Assembly: GCA_012728025.1 (NCBI GenBank) | Contig: JAAYFX010000231.1 | Coordinates: 1 to 6,316 of the forward strand | DNA: 6,316 nucleotides | Source of the DNA: Clostridiales bacterium | GTDB lineage: Bacteria > Bacillota > Clostridia > Oscillospirales > Oscillospiraceae | Reading direction: 5' to 3' | Part shown: in pieces, positions 5,338 through 6,316 of the stretch | Numbering within the stretch: position 1 is the first letter of the stretch | How the letters are laid out: each line of letters starts with the position of its first letter | The notes under the pieces: generated by a model | Told to the model about the DNA's origin: nothing | The model's input: the letters and a program-made list of their open reading frames with translations, nothing else | Databases searched by the model: none | Translations under genes and position numbers: made by a program

Positions 5338-6316
5338 CTATATACTTGACGACAGTTCAATTTCTATTCCTGAATTTGATAAAAGTCGGAAAAAACAGCC
5401 TTGTATTTCCGTTTCCCTAAACGGAGAGGCAATGCTCACAACAAGTCTGTCTCCATAAGAGCAAAGGGTCATTTGCGGCCTTGAGGCGCTTGTGCATACG
5501 GAAAACTGGCGGATATATGGGGATGCCTCCTCAGGCATATTTATTTTACCCACGTTTGAAATTGCAGACGTAGTGTTTTTAAGAGCTTTGTTTGCAAAAA
5601 GGCGCAAAATGCCGTTTTTTATAGGCAGGGGAATAATCCTTGCCACAACATTTTGCTCAATGGCAATTAGTTTATTTGCTCTGGCATCCAAACGCTCCCG
5701 CGTCAAAGTCTTTTTAAAGCTTTTTGCCACATCTTGTATGATAGGCTCTATTTCGGCAGAGCCTTTATCAAGGCGGCAGCTTATGGCGGCAAGGCCAAAG
5801 AAGTTTCGCACAGTAACCGATTTGTAGTATTGGCGCAGGTTAACAGGTATGTTTAAAACAACGGGGTGCTTTTTCCCCCTTGCGTTCATTTCCTGACCTA
5901 TGGAATAAATAAACAAGGAGGCCAAAAAAGCCGTTAAGCTTACTTTGTGCTTACGAGCCTCGCAAAGAACCTTTTCAACCGACATTGCCCCTTCCACAAG
6001 GCCCATTCTCTTATCAGAAAACTTTGTCCCCCGAATTCGGTAGGCTTTTTGGTTTTTTTCCATTCTCACGTTTATTAGGCCGCCGCCGGCAAAGTGCTTT
6101 GAAAAGCTGTCGTCCATCAGCCCGTTTAAGGGAGCTGTTCTGGGAAGGGTTTCCCAAACAATATCATAGCATATGGTCATATAGCGTATAAGAAGGGCCT
6201 GAAAAAAGCAGATAGCGCCGGCGCCGTCCGATAGGGCGTGGAACACCTCCAGATTAACCCTGTTTTTAAAATAAGAAACACGAAATAAAAGCCTGTCTTT
6301 TTGCCCTGTGTAGATA
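5338..6316 (-). CDS. Condensation-fold acyltransferase, alcohol acetyltransferase-like (5' end off window)
   Basis: A member of the large CoA-dependent acyltransferase superfamily (BAHD, PapA, wax-ester synthase, NRPS condensation and alcohol acetyltransferase types), which moves an acyl group from a thioester to a hydroxyl or amine. The frame is open from the right edge to TAG at 5340-5338, giving 325 visible residues. The catalytic motif FHALSDG lies at 6243-6223: the general-base His codon is 6240-6238 and the structural Asp-Gly follows. It is HxxxDG, with Phe where many relatives have a first His. Further family marks are IPVNLR (visible residues 156-161), SNVGK (253-257) and a C-terminal strand pattern. 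About 100 or more N-terminal residues should be missing, judging by where this motif usually lies. A GTG at 6246 is not a credible start, as it falls inside the motif strand. It leads the operon shared with the zinc-ribbon membrane protein. The exact substrate is unknown. Confidence 0.82.
   Translation of the reverse strand, partial: IYTGQKDRLLFRVSYFKNRVNLEVFHALSDGAGAICFFQALLIRYMTICYDIVWETLPRTAPLNGLMDDSFSKHFAGGGLINVRMEKNQKAYRIRGTKFSDKRMGLVEGAMSVEKVLCEARKHKVSLTAFLASLFIYSIGQEMNARGKKHPVVLNIPVNLRQYYKSVTVRNFFGLAAISCRLDKGSAEIEPIIQDVAKSFKKTLTRERLDARANKLIAIEQNVVARIIPLPIKNGILRLFANKALKNTTSAISNVGKINMPEEASPYIRQFSVCTSASRPQMTLCSYGDRLVVSIASPFRETEIQGCFFRLLSNSGIEIELSSSI

Noticed and set aside
4939..5349. A 136-codon plus-strand open frame opposite the zinc-ribbon membrane protein
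   Set aside because: It is antisense to a clear gene with a four-Cys motif, six spans and a strong Shine-Dalgarno; the translation shows no domain.
5338..6246. A complete 302-codon acyltransferase beginning at GTG 6246
   Set aside because: The GTG is the Val just before the FHALSDG catalytic motif and sits directly against GGAG with no spacing. The frame stays open with family-like sequence to the window edge, so the gene is partial.
1..6316. Defence island, phage or mobile-element content
   Set aside because: No transposase, integrase, terminal repeats, CRISPR repeats, toxin-antitoxin pair or tRNA attachment site is visible, and composition looks even across the window.

Overview
The window looks like chromosomal DNA from a Gram-positive, strictly or mainly anaerobic member of the Clostridia (Firmicutes). 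The base composition is moderate, with strong purine-rich Shine-Dalgarno sites and sigma-A type promoters. The gene set also fits: a Cache-type chemoreceptor, a lipid-anchored serpin, and a zinc-ribbon membrane protein next to a condensation-fold acyltransferase. No genus can be named from the sequence alone. There is no sign of a mobile element, phage, CRISPR array, tRNA or rRNA.

Layout. (1) 1-2035, minus strand: a methyl-accepting chemotaxis protein whose last few residues lie beyond the left edge. It is preceded at 2036-2309 by its own promoter and leader. (2) 2310-3572, minus strand: an exported serpin lipoprotein with its own strong terminator at 2242-2277. (3) 3573-3748: a divergent control region with two dyads and a good promoter reading right. 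(4) 3749-4516, plus strand: a DnaQ-like DEDDh 3'-5' exonuclease with an unassigned N-terminal region of about 88 residues. (5) 4517-4653: a bidirectional terminator between convergent genes. (6) 4654-5322 and 5338-6316, both minus strand: a two-gene unit reading inward from the right edge. It encodes an HxxxDG acyltransferase (N-terminus off the window) and, 15 bases later, a six-span membrane protein with an N-terminal four-cysteine zinc ribbon.

How they relate. The MCP, serpin and exonuclease appear to be separate transcription units with unrelated jobs: sensing, protection against proteases, and DNA or RNA processing. The only clear operon is the acyltransferase plus zinc-ribbon membrane protein pair, which is also the best candidate for an undescribed system. 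The tight spacing suggests that the soluble acyltransferase works with a membrane partner on a lipid or lipid-like substrate. That is inference, since the substrate cannot be read from the sequence. The serpin is the second point of interest: its reactive loop has an intact inhibitory hinge and a readable candidate scissile site.
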